64,000 nucleotides of DNA, taken from positions 13,347,855-13,411,854 of the forward strand of contig NC_049983.1 of NCBI RefSeq assembly GCF_000003815.2, in the 5' to 3' direction. This stretch comes from Branchiostoma floridae. Taxonomy: Eukaryota; Chordata; Leptocardii; Amphioxiformes; Branchiostomatidae. This document shows, one piece after another, positions 26,392 through 37,008 of this stretch (positions within the stretch are counted from its first letter, which is position 1; each line of letters starts with the position of its first letter). The notes under the pieces are model-generated. The model saw only the letters and a program-made list of their open reading frames with translations, searched no databases and was not told the origin of the DNA. The translations under genes and the position numbers were made by a program.

Positions 26392-26443
26392 GTCACAGGA
26401 CGGAAGAGAAGAAGCCGACAGGCAGGCAGGCATCAGTGGCGAG
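26392..26443 (+). other. 5' UTR part of lipoxygenase exon 1 (or upstream coding)
   Basis: A pyrimidine-poor but usable acceptor (CCTTGTAG) ends at 26391. The stretch to the ATG is purine-rich and stays open in the same frame. The exon therefore has an unseen upstream exon, perhaps within or beyond the repeat array at 22.5-26.3 kb, so the promoter of this gene cannot be placed. Confidence 0.5.
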
Positions 26444-29400
26444 ATGGAGGCAGATAAAGGTATGGATCTCTGAAATGAGTGGTTCAGTTCTAATAGAATG
26501 CGTGTTAATCTTCTTCTTATTTATCTATTTATTCATTGCACACTAATTTCAAGGAAACAAACGTATGTACAACGTGTGAGAAGGTACAAAAATGTCTGTA
26601 GCTAGTTTTTACGACAAATATATGTTAGACATAGGGCTGGGTATCAGTACAGCGTACCGGTACAAAACCCGTTTTTCTTATTGGACTGGTCCAGAAAAAC
26701 CGGACCTGAAAAAATTAGGTGGACCGGATGTTGGACTGATTAGAAAATTGATAGATTATTTCATCAGGCATTTACACGTTTTGGCGCTTGCAGGTGGAAG
26801 AAAATAACAAAAGAGTGAAGTAGAGTAGAGTTTATAGTAATTTCTACCAAGTTTTACAGCCAATCGTACAGGTGCAGTTAGCGTTGTAGGATTTTAAAAA
26901 GCCAGAAAAAATACTCCACCAAAAAATGGTTCAAAAATACTTCACCAAACAGTTTTTTTTTGTAGTGAAATGGACCATTAGTATGAGTCATACTGAATCA
27001 GGTCCAGGTTCAGGTCCGGACCTGGACCTGATCCTCTGGACCTGAACCGGACCTGGACCTGAATTTTCTGTACCGGTACCCAGCCCTAGTTAGACATGTT
27101 AATAGGATGGGTAAAAAAATCTGACTATCCGGTTGTTGGTCCAGAAACTGACCTTCACAGGTATGTAGGCGTAACTTCATCCCAGTACTCGTATTCAATA
27201 ACTCTATGCCGTCATGGAACATTGTATTGCCACTTTACAGATGTGACAAGCGAGGTCGTCTACCGGCAAATAGTACCTATGTCGGCAGAAGCTTTCTGGA
27301 ATGCCACTTTCAAGGACAACAATGCGATGATGGCAAACATGGACATCTTTGAAGACATACGGATTACGAACGGTAAAGGTGCTAATTCATGTGAGATAAA
27401 GCTCGTTCTATGAGAAACTTAATACATGGGCTTAAAATTCATTATCTAATTGAAGATAATTTCAGCACATGTACAATGGCTCAAGCAGTAGTGACATGTC
27501 CCTTTTCTATCAATGTCTAGAATCGCCAATTCAAGAGAAATATGGCAAAACAGTCATCTTATTATGATCATGAAATGTGACATGTTGCAGTCCATGGGTG
27601 TACATCTAAATGGGACTGCTCCGGTGACCATCGCAAGTAAGCATGGACGACACATTTATTGCAATTGACCAACATTTCAGTGTCGCCTGGTGGACTTGGC
27701 GAGGATGTAGGAACCTCTGTCTCGTACTACCTCGATCTGGGAGGAGAAGAGAAAACCAAGATGGCGAAGGTTATAACTGGGAAGGACGATAGCCAGAGGA
27801 CGTTTACGCTTGAGCACGTACCAAACTTTGTCGTCAAAAACTTCCAGGCAGTCAATAAGGTTATACCTTCTATTCTCTCTTTAGCATTGGCATTGTCGAT
27901 TAAGGCTGTAAATGACCTCTAGGAAGACCTCAACCGTAAGACTTACGTGATTTTTCAAACAAAGCAGGAAGAATTGTGCATGAACGTTATATTCAATTTG
28001 ATCTCTTGTGTCTCTTGTGTAATTTAAGAGTACGTACATTGAAAATGTGGCAACCGCCTGACTAATTGTTTTAATAACCTATTCACCATGTAGATCATTG
28101 AATTGGACCAAGACCAAGCATTATGGGAGCTCAAGATAACACTATCCTTCTTCAACGAGGAGATCAAGGAGAGGATGGTACCCCTCATGAGCGGAAGAGC
28201 GGTGCCTGTCATAATGGACGAAATCATGGATGTCGCAGCAAGAAAGAACGGAGGACAACATCAGATGGAGTTCGACATCAACTGCGGAACTGAAACGTTT
28301 TGGAAGATTCTGAGTAACATCCATGACGTCTCCTGGCTCCCAAATACCACCTGTGAGTCCACATTTATTGCCTGAACGACAAATCATTTTGTTGGGCTAT
28401 CCTGCTTGCTCTTAATGCCAGTCGAGTTGTGAGCGGACTGGGAGTTCGTGAAAAGAAACTTCTTTCAAAATGCAATTGCATAGGCAACTAAAAGAGAATT
28501 CATAATTGTGCATACGAGTCATATAGAAGTAAGCATTTTAAGCAATATAGATGTGATATGCAAGTAAAGCTTGATGTAAAGATTTCTGGAGTTACTATTA
28601 ATATTGCTTGGCGAAGGTATGGGGTCATCGAATTCTTGTTAATTAGAATGTTTTACAAATAATTGAAAATGACAACTCATATCACAGACCATTCTTGGAG
28701 GTCCGTGTTATTGATACTTAGAAATGACCTCTTGTCACTAATCATGTAGAGTATTTCTTCCCTTTGACAAATCTTCTTGGTCTTAGAGAGTCATTCAAAT
28801 GTACACCATCTTGTCTTTAGTGGTAAAAGTGGACGAAAAAAGCCGGAAGAGGACGATAGAAGTGCAGGGTAACAAGCAAGGTGAGGAAGAGCTGGTGTTA
28901 GTGGACCATGGAGATAACACCTTCATCTCGGCCATCCAAGATGCCAACGTGACTGGAGTACAGTACTTAAGGACAAAGGTTTGTGCGTCCACATCCAATG
29001 GTGGTGGTGATGAGGTCAACATTATATGTAATTGTTATTTGAAGCATTTCCCTTGCAGCTTTTATAGTAATTAAGACTTCCCGAATGTTTCAGATTGTGC
29101 TTGAAGCCGTCAACCCTTACGTTACCCGTCTGAAGTACCAAAGCACCTTCCTACCGGAAACAGGCCAAGGGTCAGTCGAACGTCTCATGGATGTCAGAGC
29201 TACGTTCCTGAAGGGGAACTACTGCATTCATGAACCACAAGCAATCACCAGGGCTCCTACGTTTGACGAAGTCTGGAACAGGTGATTTCATGTGTACAAA
29301 TGACGGTCTGCCGGGATTTTCTGCGTCCCTTTTTGACACTAACACTTAAGGTCTATGTTAAAAAACACTAACCACGTCATGCCTCCATGTTTCTGCCCGA

Positions 29401-32400
29401 CAGACGAGGAAAGCACACGGTGACAGTCCGCGGGATAGTGCCGGAGCCTGTGGGGGAGGTCTGGGAGGCGTTCAGTCCTTTTGGTCCGGTGGGTACACGC
29501 AACGGTTTTCTATTCTGATTTCGAAATTCAAGTTTCATCAGGTATATACCGTGATAATGTTAAGAGTGACTGACAGTAATATCATCTCATCGACTGTGAT
29601 TATAAACCATGTTGTGTCTGGAGGCCCTACAAATCCGTACAAAGATGTCGTGATAGCATTGTTTGGGACCTGTACTTGCAAAACAAGTAGCTGCAAATAA
29701 GTAACAGGAAAAAGGCGTATTGTATAACGTCAACATGTGAACCGTAGGAAAATGTACGACAGTATCAACTACGTTGTCTTAAAAATGGATTTCTTACCTC
29801 TATTGGACGTTAACTATCAGGAGAGCTTGCAGTTCTGGCCACAGATCAAATCCCTGGTTCTGGAGGAGCCTGGTAAGGACGAGGTGGGGTGTGTCCGGAC
29901 GGTTCGCTACGACAACACCTCCAGGAAGGAACGGCTAGAGGAGCGGGATGACATCAAACACGTCATGGTCAGATGTGCTTTTGTTTCATTGTCGTTTGTT
30001 TACTTCAATGCTGGATTTCAGCATAACTTTGTTGGGAAAATTCATCTGAAGTACGCCACTTCATGTATCATTTATCTATTCCTACATGATAGGTCTACTC
30101 CTTGTTACCGGGCACAATGCATCCAAACATCTTCAAGACATACAGCGAGGTTACTTTGGTGACCATGGAAGAAGGTAAGACATTGCACACTTGTAGGTTT
30201 GATTGCAGCATTTAATGAAAAGTCACACATGATTAATGAAAATAAAGCACTTTGGTGTTTTGTACTTGTTTGACGGAGGCAGTAGTGGTGAGGGGGTACA
30301 GCCAGAGGGTCAAACAAACTGACTTGTGTAAGAGGGAACTGCAACATCATAAGTCTCTATTGAGAGGCGAGTCATATATTGTGGGATGGGTTAAGATTGA
30401 TGTATTATGCACAATAGTTTAGGACAAAACAAGTTGACACATGGTAAACAGCTTAACAGTTGGTTATGAGCTGTGACAAATGGCATGTGACATATGGGGA
30501 AATGGCTATAATTGGTGGATCATGTACAAGAATCTAAGATAGAATATTACTCAGCACAGTTTCATATGTCCAGTCTACCAATGTCAGCATTAAGTGGGCA
30601 TTGTACTTACTCGGGTTTCTCCTTCAGTTCTGAGCTCTGACGGGCACTATGCAACTGAAGTGAAGTTTGAGTGCTTCCTGGATGGCAAGCCCAGGTATCC
30701 CCTCAGCATAAAAAGGAGTCTCGTCTCGGAAACAGCCTTTAACAGGGCGTCATCAAGAACCTGAAGGGCCACATGGAGTTAGAGGTTGGAAAGCTGAAGG
30801 TGACTCTACAGAGGGCATTCAATCTGAAGGATGTTGGCACAGAAGGTATTACATAGCATAGTTTCTGTTGCTTTAACATTGAGAAAGTTGAGAAAAAAAT
30901 CACGTTTTTATGATCGAAAATTTGTCGACTAACTTTAGATGCATCAGTACAAAATGTATCTATCAGCCATCTGATGCATTTTGGCAGCAATCGTTACAAT
31001 AAAAACTAATGTGCACAAATGCTGTGTTTCATTTGTGCTTTGGATATAGCTTAAACTCTTTAAGACCACCATAGGACAACCTCATACTTACTTGATGTTT
31101 ATGGCTCTTTCAGATGATCCCTGTCCTGACCCATATGTTGTCATACTGGTCAACGATGCAGCAAAACCTGAAGTGTCCAACGTGTGCACCGATATGCAGA
31201 CACCCATCTGGAATCAACAGTTTGTCTTCCCTCTCCACCACACCAGCCAGACCTTGTACTTCACCATCATGTAAACACACTTTCTTACATGCAAGTTACT
31301 CTGCCTTGCTATGAAACCTAAACTTTCCACAAAAGATGATTGTGTAAGGTACAGAATTATGTAGTTAATCTCTTAGTTTGTTATTGAAATGACCATAATT
31401 ATCATTAGGGACAAGAACTACGATGGGACTCCAGATACAGTGATGGGGACTGCAGAAGTGGACATATCTACCCTGCAGTCAGGAGAGGAGACACAGCTGG
31501 ACCTACCTGTAGATGAAGGGGGGACACTGAAGGTCACCATGCTGTTGGCCATGTATAACCAGCCACTGTCGCCACAAGGACAAGTCATGAATTTCAAGAA
31601 GATGTGGAACAACCTGTTGGGGGAGCTGCAAGCCATTGCTGCTGAGCTGGGGCAAGTTCTGCAAAACTTTGCTCATGGTGGTGAGTAGCCAAATGCAAAT
31701 TTAATTTCTCTCAGTACATTCTTATCTTATGCTATGTTTTTGTATCAACTCCACTTCGTGTACATTTTCAGTTTTTCTTTTCTTCCGTGGAACTGCAAAT
31801 GTCAGTACCCTCTGATCTTATGCTGTTTTCTATTAAGTCCGGGCCACTTTGTGAATGTTTCAAGTTTTTTCCTTTCTTCCATGGAACAGCAAATGTAATG
31901 ACATTCTAGGAAAAAATGTTGACCTGCACCCCTGGACTTTCTTCTTTAACAAAGGCAACACATACAAGATGGTCACCCACAGGAATCTGAAGTCAAATCC
32001 TGGCCTCAACCTCAAAAGCCTGCCTGGCTTTGCAGAGGGCCTTCCAGTTGGGCAGTTCCCTCACGCAGACAAGGTCGCAAGAGCTGTTGGACGACTTATG
32101 ACGTTTGTTTCACAGCAGGTGATTTGAGTTTGATTAGAAATATTCCCCTGTCAGACGCTTAAGTTTAGGTGCTCATGAAATGTGCTGATACAGGTAATGA
32201 ATAATAATGTATCAGCACACATAATGGCTCACATCAAAACTATTAAAATGTAGTTGTTTCATTGGCATATCTGTGCTCTATGTACGAATATACTGTTGAC
32301 ATTACAACTTACAAATAGTATTGGTATTATATAGCACCAGAACATCACATAGGAATAGCCTTTCTCTTTATGACATCTTTCCCACTTCTCAGAAAGCGTG

Positions 32401-35400
32401 ATTACGTTTGTTAAAAAACTTGTTTTTTCCCATTAGGCTGGGATCGTACTTCGCTGGAAGGCTGAGCTCCAGGAAGGTAACCAGTGGGGCCTGTACGAGT
32501 CGTTCTTTGGAAACATCCTGCCGACTCCCACAAAGATCATTGCAAGTTGGAAGGATGACACAGAGTTTATCCGGCAGTATATACAAGGTTAGTTAATTGT
32601 GTATAATGCTCCATAGCAGCCTTTCATGGGTTTAATAGTGCCTCCAATGCAATTGTTAGAGATAGCTTGCCTGTCATTGTACCACAATAATGCATTGGAT
32701 ATACAAGTCATGTGATTACAGTGCTATCCAGCAGCACATTATCATTGATTATGTGAAATTTCTTGGGCCTTTGCTGATAGCTGCAATGAAAAAATATATC
32801 ACTTACTTAAAGTGGCCTTTACTTCCTACATGTCATGTTTGCATATGAAGAGATTGTAATGTTAAATGTCCTCCTTACTTATATATGCCCCCTTCCCTGT
32901 TACAGGACTGAACCCAGTGATGCTGAGAGTGTGCCAGTCAGTTCAGGAGATTCCCTTTGCTATGCTGTCACTGAAGGGGCAGGGCAAGACCGTCATAGAA
33001 CTGATCAGTGAGAGACGACTCTTCATTGTGGACTACAACATGCTGAGAAGTAAGCTGCCACTTTTCAGTTATACAACAAATACAATGTATACATTGAAGT
33101 TGATAGACTATGACTTTGTGACAGGCTAACGTTTCAAGAAACGAAATACTGTGCTGTCTTCAAGTGCTTCATCTGTGCACCAGAATAAAGTTTCTTTACA
33201 TGCTGCCTCTGAACATTTGAACTGGCTGTCACTGTGTTTGATCAAATGAATCCATGTTTCTGATTAGGCCATGTTGATTTGATTATATGGATGACATCCG
33301 CGCTCGCACCAATTTTCGGCCGTTTCCAAAAAAAAAAAAAAGTTTTCGACCACACAATACATTGTGCAAAGCAGCTGTGAAATGAGCAGAAATATTCTGT
33401 AGATTGAAAAAAAAGTATCAGAAAACAGATAACTTATGCCATAGAATGCCAAAATAAGTCAAAGAATAAGATGTGAAAGGACAAAGAAAAAATCTATTGT
33501 TGGTAGGGGAGGTACCAGTACAGAAAATTCAGGTCCAGAGGATCATTTCCAGATCCAGACCTGAACCTGATTGTCTGTGGAAACTTGGTGGAAGGTAATT
33601 GGTCAATTTTTCTACAAAGGAATCTGTTTGGTGGATTATTGGACTCCCACTGGCATTTTAAAATCCCAACTCCATGTAATAAAGGCTAACTGTCTCTGTA
33701 CCTTTGACTGTAGAAACTCGGTACAATTGACTATAAACTCAAATTGACTTCGCTCTTGTTGTCTTCTTGGCCCCCGGTAAGATCCCAAATGCCTGTCGAC
33801 ATAGTGTGTCCATTTTGTAATTGGCGAAACCTGTTCCTCTGATTTTTTTTTCAATTCTGTTTTTTTCGGATTGGTCCTAGATGAAAAAAATGTTTTGCAC
33901 CCGTATGATGTACTGGTCCCTACACCTCACTGTTGGTATACCATATGTGTGTTTAGTCCTATGATCAAACTTCCTGGCCACTTTGATTTCATACTGAAGA
34001 CAACTTTTTTGGGGGGCCAAACTTTTTTTTTATTCGCTCGCTCGCATCAGTTTTGGAGTTCCCAGAGGATGTCATCCATATAATCAAATCAACATGGCCT
34101 TAATTACTTTGATTAATCTTATTTGCAGAGATCCCCCTACAAAAAGGGAAATACTTCTATGCGCCCACCGTCCTGATGTACAGGGAGATACTCGAGGATG
34201 GGAAGTCTCGCCTCAGCATCATGGGAATCCAGCTGGATACCAGGAAAGGTAGGAAGGACGATATACAGTTACTGTAGTTACAACATAATACTACACAGAA
34301 GTGATGCACTTTTCCCTCAAATATATTGATATACTTCTAATGTGACTGTCTTGTTCGTATTTCAAAACATACGTGTTCTTTTAGCGAGAAACCAGGTATA
34401 CACCCCAGAATATGGAAAGTCACACCCCAACAAGTACCTGTTTGCCAAGATGCACGTGACCTGTGCCGACGCCCAGTACCACAACTTCCTGTCCCACCTA
34501 CTGCTGACCCATCTCGCCATGGAGCCGATCGTGGTCGCTGCCAACCACTGCCTGAGTGCCGACCACCCCATCCTCTGCCTGCTCAAGCCACACTTCAAGG
34601 ACACCATCGCCATCAACTTCCTGGCCCGTCACACCCTGATATCACGCATACTTCCCGTGACTGATCCCGAGTTCTCCGTGGGAACGGGTGGGGGGCTCAT
34701 GATGTGTGTGCTGAGATGGAAACAATACAACTTCATGAAGGAAAGGTAAACAGAAGGGCAATGTTTTTCTGTGTCTCGTTTCTCCCACAGAACAGGTATT
34801 AATTTAATATGACTATTGTAGGGATGTATTCCTGGACTTTCCAGACAGTATATTGCATTATTATAGTTTTTCTAAACTGAATACCATGATACTTTGCTGA
34901 ATATGACACTGTAACCTGTGTTACTTGGAATTCATTCATTTGTTGGGTTTATTTATCAAATATAACGTTATGTATGTAAAAATCTTACCAGTTTTCCCGA
35001 GCAACTGAAGAAGCGCGGGTTTGATGAAGATCGCTCGGACGGCCTGGAGGATTACTACTACAGGGACGATGGGATGGAGCTGTGGAACATTCTGAAGAAG
35101 TACGTCACCTCTGCAGTGGAGGAGTCCTACAAGACTGATCAGGAGGTTGACGGTGACAAGGGTATGGAAGTCTACTCATGTACACTTATATATGAAAGCA
35201 AACAACATGTATCTCTAAGTAACACTTTTGTTTAATATCTCTATGCAGCAGATCAAGGTCAACTTATCATATTGCTGCATGTTAATTTGTTGAGTAAAGC
35301 AACTAAATGAGCATATTCAACAAGGTGGAAATGCTCTAGTTTTCTTTACCCCCTGAAATAACACGTCAAAACATCAAAATCAATTTGTATGACAACCACT

Positions 35401-37008
35401 TTTTTGTTCATCAGAGCTTCAGGCGTTTTCAAAGATGACATGCATGGATGGACAGGTGCATGGCTTCCCTTACTACATTGACTCAAAGGGTTTGCTTCAA
35501 GTAAGTATGTCAAAATGTTACAGTATTGTAGCTTCGTCATATCATATTCCATCTTTTTGTTGTGTAATCAATAAAAGACGTTGCATTGTCAGAAGTACAT
35601 GTATAGTATGATATGATCATTCTATGATACATTGTACTAATGTGCCTCTTAAACCAATGTTGAGTTTTGAACTGATGAGGGCAGGGATAAGTCAACACAA
35701 ATGGATAAAAAAATTTACCTTGGCTGTGAATAGTTATACTTAGGCAGTCTTCACCTTTAGTTTCCATGTTCTATATTCCCTTATTTTCTTTAGTAGTAGA
35801 CATTGTAAAGAGAAGAATTGTTACAAATTGTGCTCTCTCCCTCATACCTCAGGAAGTACTCACCAACATCATCTTCAACATGAGTGCACAGCATGCTGCT
35901 GTCAACTTTCCCCAGTGGGACTATGGTGGATATCTCCCCAACAGGTGCTAAACTTTCATTCCTGTCGTTAATACACTATTAAATCACTGCAGTAGCAACT
36001 CTTTTGTGATTATGTGGAGCAAAGCTTTTGTTGATGGAGCCGTGATGTTTTGATAAGAACCAAGATTTTTTTTCAAACACTAATTTCAGGCATTTTTAAC
36101 AATTAACTTCATGAAAAGATTGTAAGTCAAACCTTTCACCAAAAAAGTTCCTTCGTAGTCAACAAGCTCGAAACAGAGATTCCCAACTTACTTAAACTGG
36201 GATACATTCAGTCCTGGTAAGTTTGACCACTACAATATAGAGGTGATGCTTCTTTGATTCTCGCTTATCCGATCTGGTCTGCCAACATTACAGTTTTCGG
36301 AAAATACAAAAAAAGGAATGTTTGCGATACATGTACAGTATTTGGTTATGTGGCCAAGGAAATGTGTGTAGAATAGCTAGGTTTTGGGTAGATGAGTAAG
36401 CTCAGTTTTGATATTCACTGCTTAAAAAATTAGAACACATCCCTAATACAACATACTGGGTTGTGTTTTCATGTACTGTCATGCTCCAGGCCTGAAATGC
36501 TGAAGAAGCCCATGCCAGACACCAAGGGAGACATGACAGAAAAAGACCTGGTTGACGCTCTGCCTGGACCATCCCTACAACTCTGCAAATCCTGCTGAAG
36601 TATGCCTTGACCATGCCGTCACTGACCACTCTTACAAAGGTAATCAACTTGTGTATCAATGTTTAAAATTTGTATAATTGTGCTCCTTTTTTCCCATATG
36701 CCAGATTCAACCAACAGTTTCATCAGGTTGGTAAATCATTGAATTACCTTAGGAATGTGACAGGCAGATTCAAGTTTGCAACTTTCAAACAGAAATGGAT
36801 TTTGATACATTTGTATATTTGATTTGCACTTTAGCTGACATCAGAACAAACTGGTCACAAGTTTGGGAAGGCCCATGCAGAGCTGCAGGATGACCTCAAG
36901 AAGCAGTCTGAGAACATCAAGGAGCGCAACAAACGCCTGGCAGAAGAGGACAAGTTCACCTACTCGTACCTGGATCCTGAGAATGTTCCTATGAGTATTG
37001 ACATCTAG
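26444..37008 (+). CDS. Multidomain lipoxygenase: SRPBCC x3 - C2 - lipoxygenase (22 exons)
   Basis: Predicted to insert O2 into polyunsaturated fatty acids, giving hydroperoxides; probably cytosolic with Ca2+-driven membrane binding. Coding exons: 26444-26459, 27241-27372, 27681-27859, 28094-28352, 28821-28978, 29094-29281, 29404-29488, 29821-29967, 30093-30174, 30628-30845, 31114-31270, 31409-31680, 31910-32118, 32437-32587, 32906-33049, 34129-34248, 34385-34745, 34992-35161, 35415-35500, 35853-35944, 36490-36639, 36835-37008. Every junction is GT-AG and phase-compatible, giving about 1183 residues once two 1-base frameshifts (near 30741 and 36562-36573) are allowed for. Domains: SRPBCC at about 8-158, 164-300 and 313-465; C2 at about 471-600; lipoxygenase about 640-1183. 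The first exon has an acceptor at 26391, so a 5' UTR exon lies upstream; its frame is open before the ATG at 26444, so the start is not certain. There is no signal peptide. The frameshifts could be assembly errors or real lesions. The lipoxygenase identity is very secure; the fusion is secure by splice phase. Confidence 0.9.
26632..27088 (+). mobile_element. hAT-type MITE in lipoxygenase intron 1
   Basis: Ends are TAGGGCTGGGTA / TACCCAGCCCTA, and both flanks carry the identical 8-bp target duplication GTTAGACA (26624-26631 and 27089-27096). An 8-bp duplication and a TAGGG-type end are hallmarks of hAT elements. The interior has GGTCC/GGACC-rich near-palindromes and no transposase. Confidence 0.9.
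27241..28300 (+). CDS. SRPBCC-like domain 1 of the lipoxygenase gene (exons 2-4)
   Basis: Residues about 8-158. The segment opens with VVYRQIVPMSAEAFWNATF, an alpha-helix-after-strand start typical of SRPBCC folds. It continues through GTSVSYYLDLGGEEKTK, RTFTLEHVPN and LWELKITLSF, which alternate like the antiparallel strands of the Bet v1 helix-grip, and ends in a long helix (PVIMDEIMDVAARK). Members of this superfamily bind hydrophobic ligands in an internal cavity (established for the superfamily). The ligand here is unknown. This copy is the most diverged of the three, so its assignment rests partly on domain 3 next to it. The intron between exons 1 and 2 holds a 457-bp hAT MITE. Confidence 0.6.
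28094..29281 (+). CDS. SRPBCC-like domain 2 of the lipoxygenase gene (exons 4-6)
   Basis: Residues about 164-300. It starts at HQMEFDINCGTETFWKILSN, where FW sits at the helix position that matches VWEAF in domain 3 and FWNATF in domain 1. Strands follow as KRTIEVQG, EEELVLVDHG, TFISAIQD and YVTRLKYQSTFLPE. The same start motif (aromatic-Trp helix after a first strand) recurs in all three domains, which points to internal duplication. No catalytic residues are expected in this fold. The C-terminal stretch (CIHEPQAITRAPTFDEVWNR) is probably a linker before domain 3. Confidence 0.6.
29404..30740 (+). CDS. SRPBCC (polyketide cyclase/Bet v1-like) domain 3 of the lipoxygenase gene (exons 7-10)
   Basis: Residues about 313-465, the clearest of the three. 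KHTVTVRGIVPEPVGEVWEAF is followed by SPFGPESLQFWPQIKSLVLE, then VGCVRTVRYD, ERLEERDDIKH, a turn (SLLPGTMHPN), YSEVTLVTMEE and HYATEVKFECFLD. This is the standard order of the polyketide-cyclase-type SRPBCC family: VW helix, W-x-P-x-I-x-S, VG-x-VRT, ERLEE-x-DD, a Y-x-G turn and a T-x-V/E-x-x-F last strand. A 1-base frameshift at about 30741 falls between this domain and the C2 domain, inside a single exon (30628-30845). As assembled, the frame ends at a TGA 12 codons later. Confidence 0.8.
30743..31563 (+). CDS. C2 domain of the lipoxygenase gene (exons 10-12)
   Basis: Residues about 471-600. GKLKVTLQRAFNLKDVG is a canonical C2 first strand and loop 1. Next come DPCPDPYVVILVND, TDMQTPIWNQQFVFPL (the N-P-x-W-N-x-x-F-x-F hallmark region) and FTIMDKNYDGTPD (loop 3), then MGTAEVDISTL and GGTLKVTMLL. 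Acidic residues in loop 1 (D484, D489, D494) and loop 3 (D542, N544, D550) sit where type C2 domains bind Ca2+. This implies Ca2+-triggered membrane docking, which PLAT performs in animal 5-lipoxygenase. It replaces, rather than adds to, a PLAT domain: none is visible between it and the catalytic region. Confidence 0.85.
31910..37008 (+). CDS. Lipoxygenase catalytic domain (exons 13-22)
   Basis: Residues about 640-1183. Family landmarks in order: LNPVMLRVC (exon 15), RRLFIVDYNML, the KYLFAKMHVTCADAQYHNF lead-in, then SHLLLTHLAMEP with iron ligands H877 and H882 spaced five apart. ADHPILCLLKPH, DTIAINFLARHTLI and SAQHAAVNFPQWDYGGYLPN (ligands H1059 and N1063) follow, and the protein ends in Ile1183 as the fifth ligand. 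Spacing between ligands (177 between the second and third, 120 from Asn to the end) is almost that of human 5-lipoxygenase (178 and 119). A920 is at the Coffa stereocontrol site, predicting S products. A second 1-base frameshift lies at 36562-36573 in exon 21; exon 22 is back in the expected frame, so the lesion looks recent or artefactual. Confidence 0.95.
33267..34099 (+). mobile_element. PIF/Harbinger-like MITE in lipoxygenase intron 15, with nested fragment
   Basis: A perfect 34-bp terminal inverted repeat (GGCCATGTTGATTTGATTAT, continuing to 33300) is mirrored at 34066-34099. The flanks are TTA on both sides (33264-33266, 34100-34102), the target duplication typical of PIF/Harbinger. There is no transposase. 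Inside, 33510-33565 is the reverse complement of the right end of the hAT MITE at 26632-27088, so one element inserted into the other. Confidence 0.85.

Noticed and set aside
22551-26473. Repeated 60-123-codon frames containing VYTLGLPRWSF or SLANWV
   Set aside because: They recur with the satellite units on both strands and are interrupted differently in each copy.
26153-26473. 106-codon frame leading into lipoxygenase exon 1
   Set aside because: Most of it is satellite sequence; only the part after the acceptor at 26391 is taken as exon.
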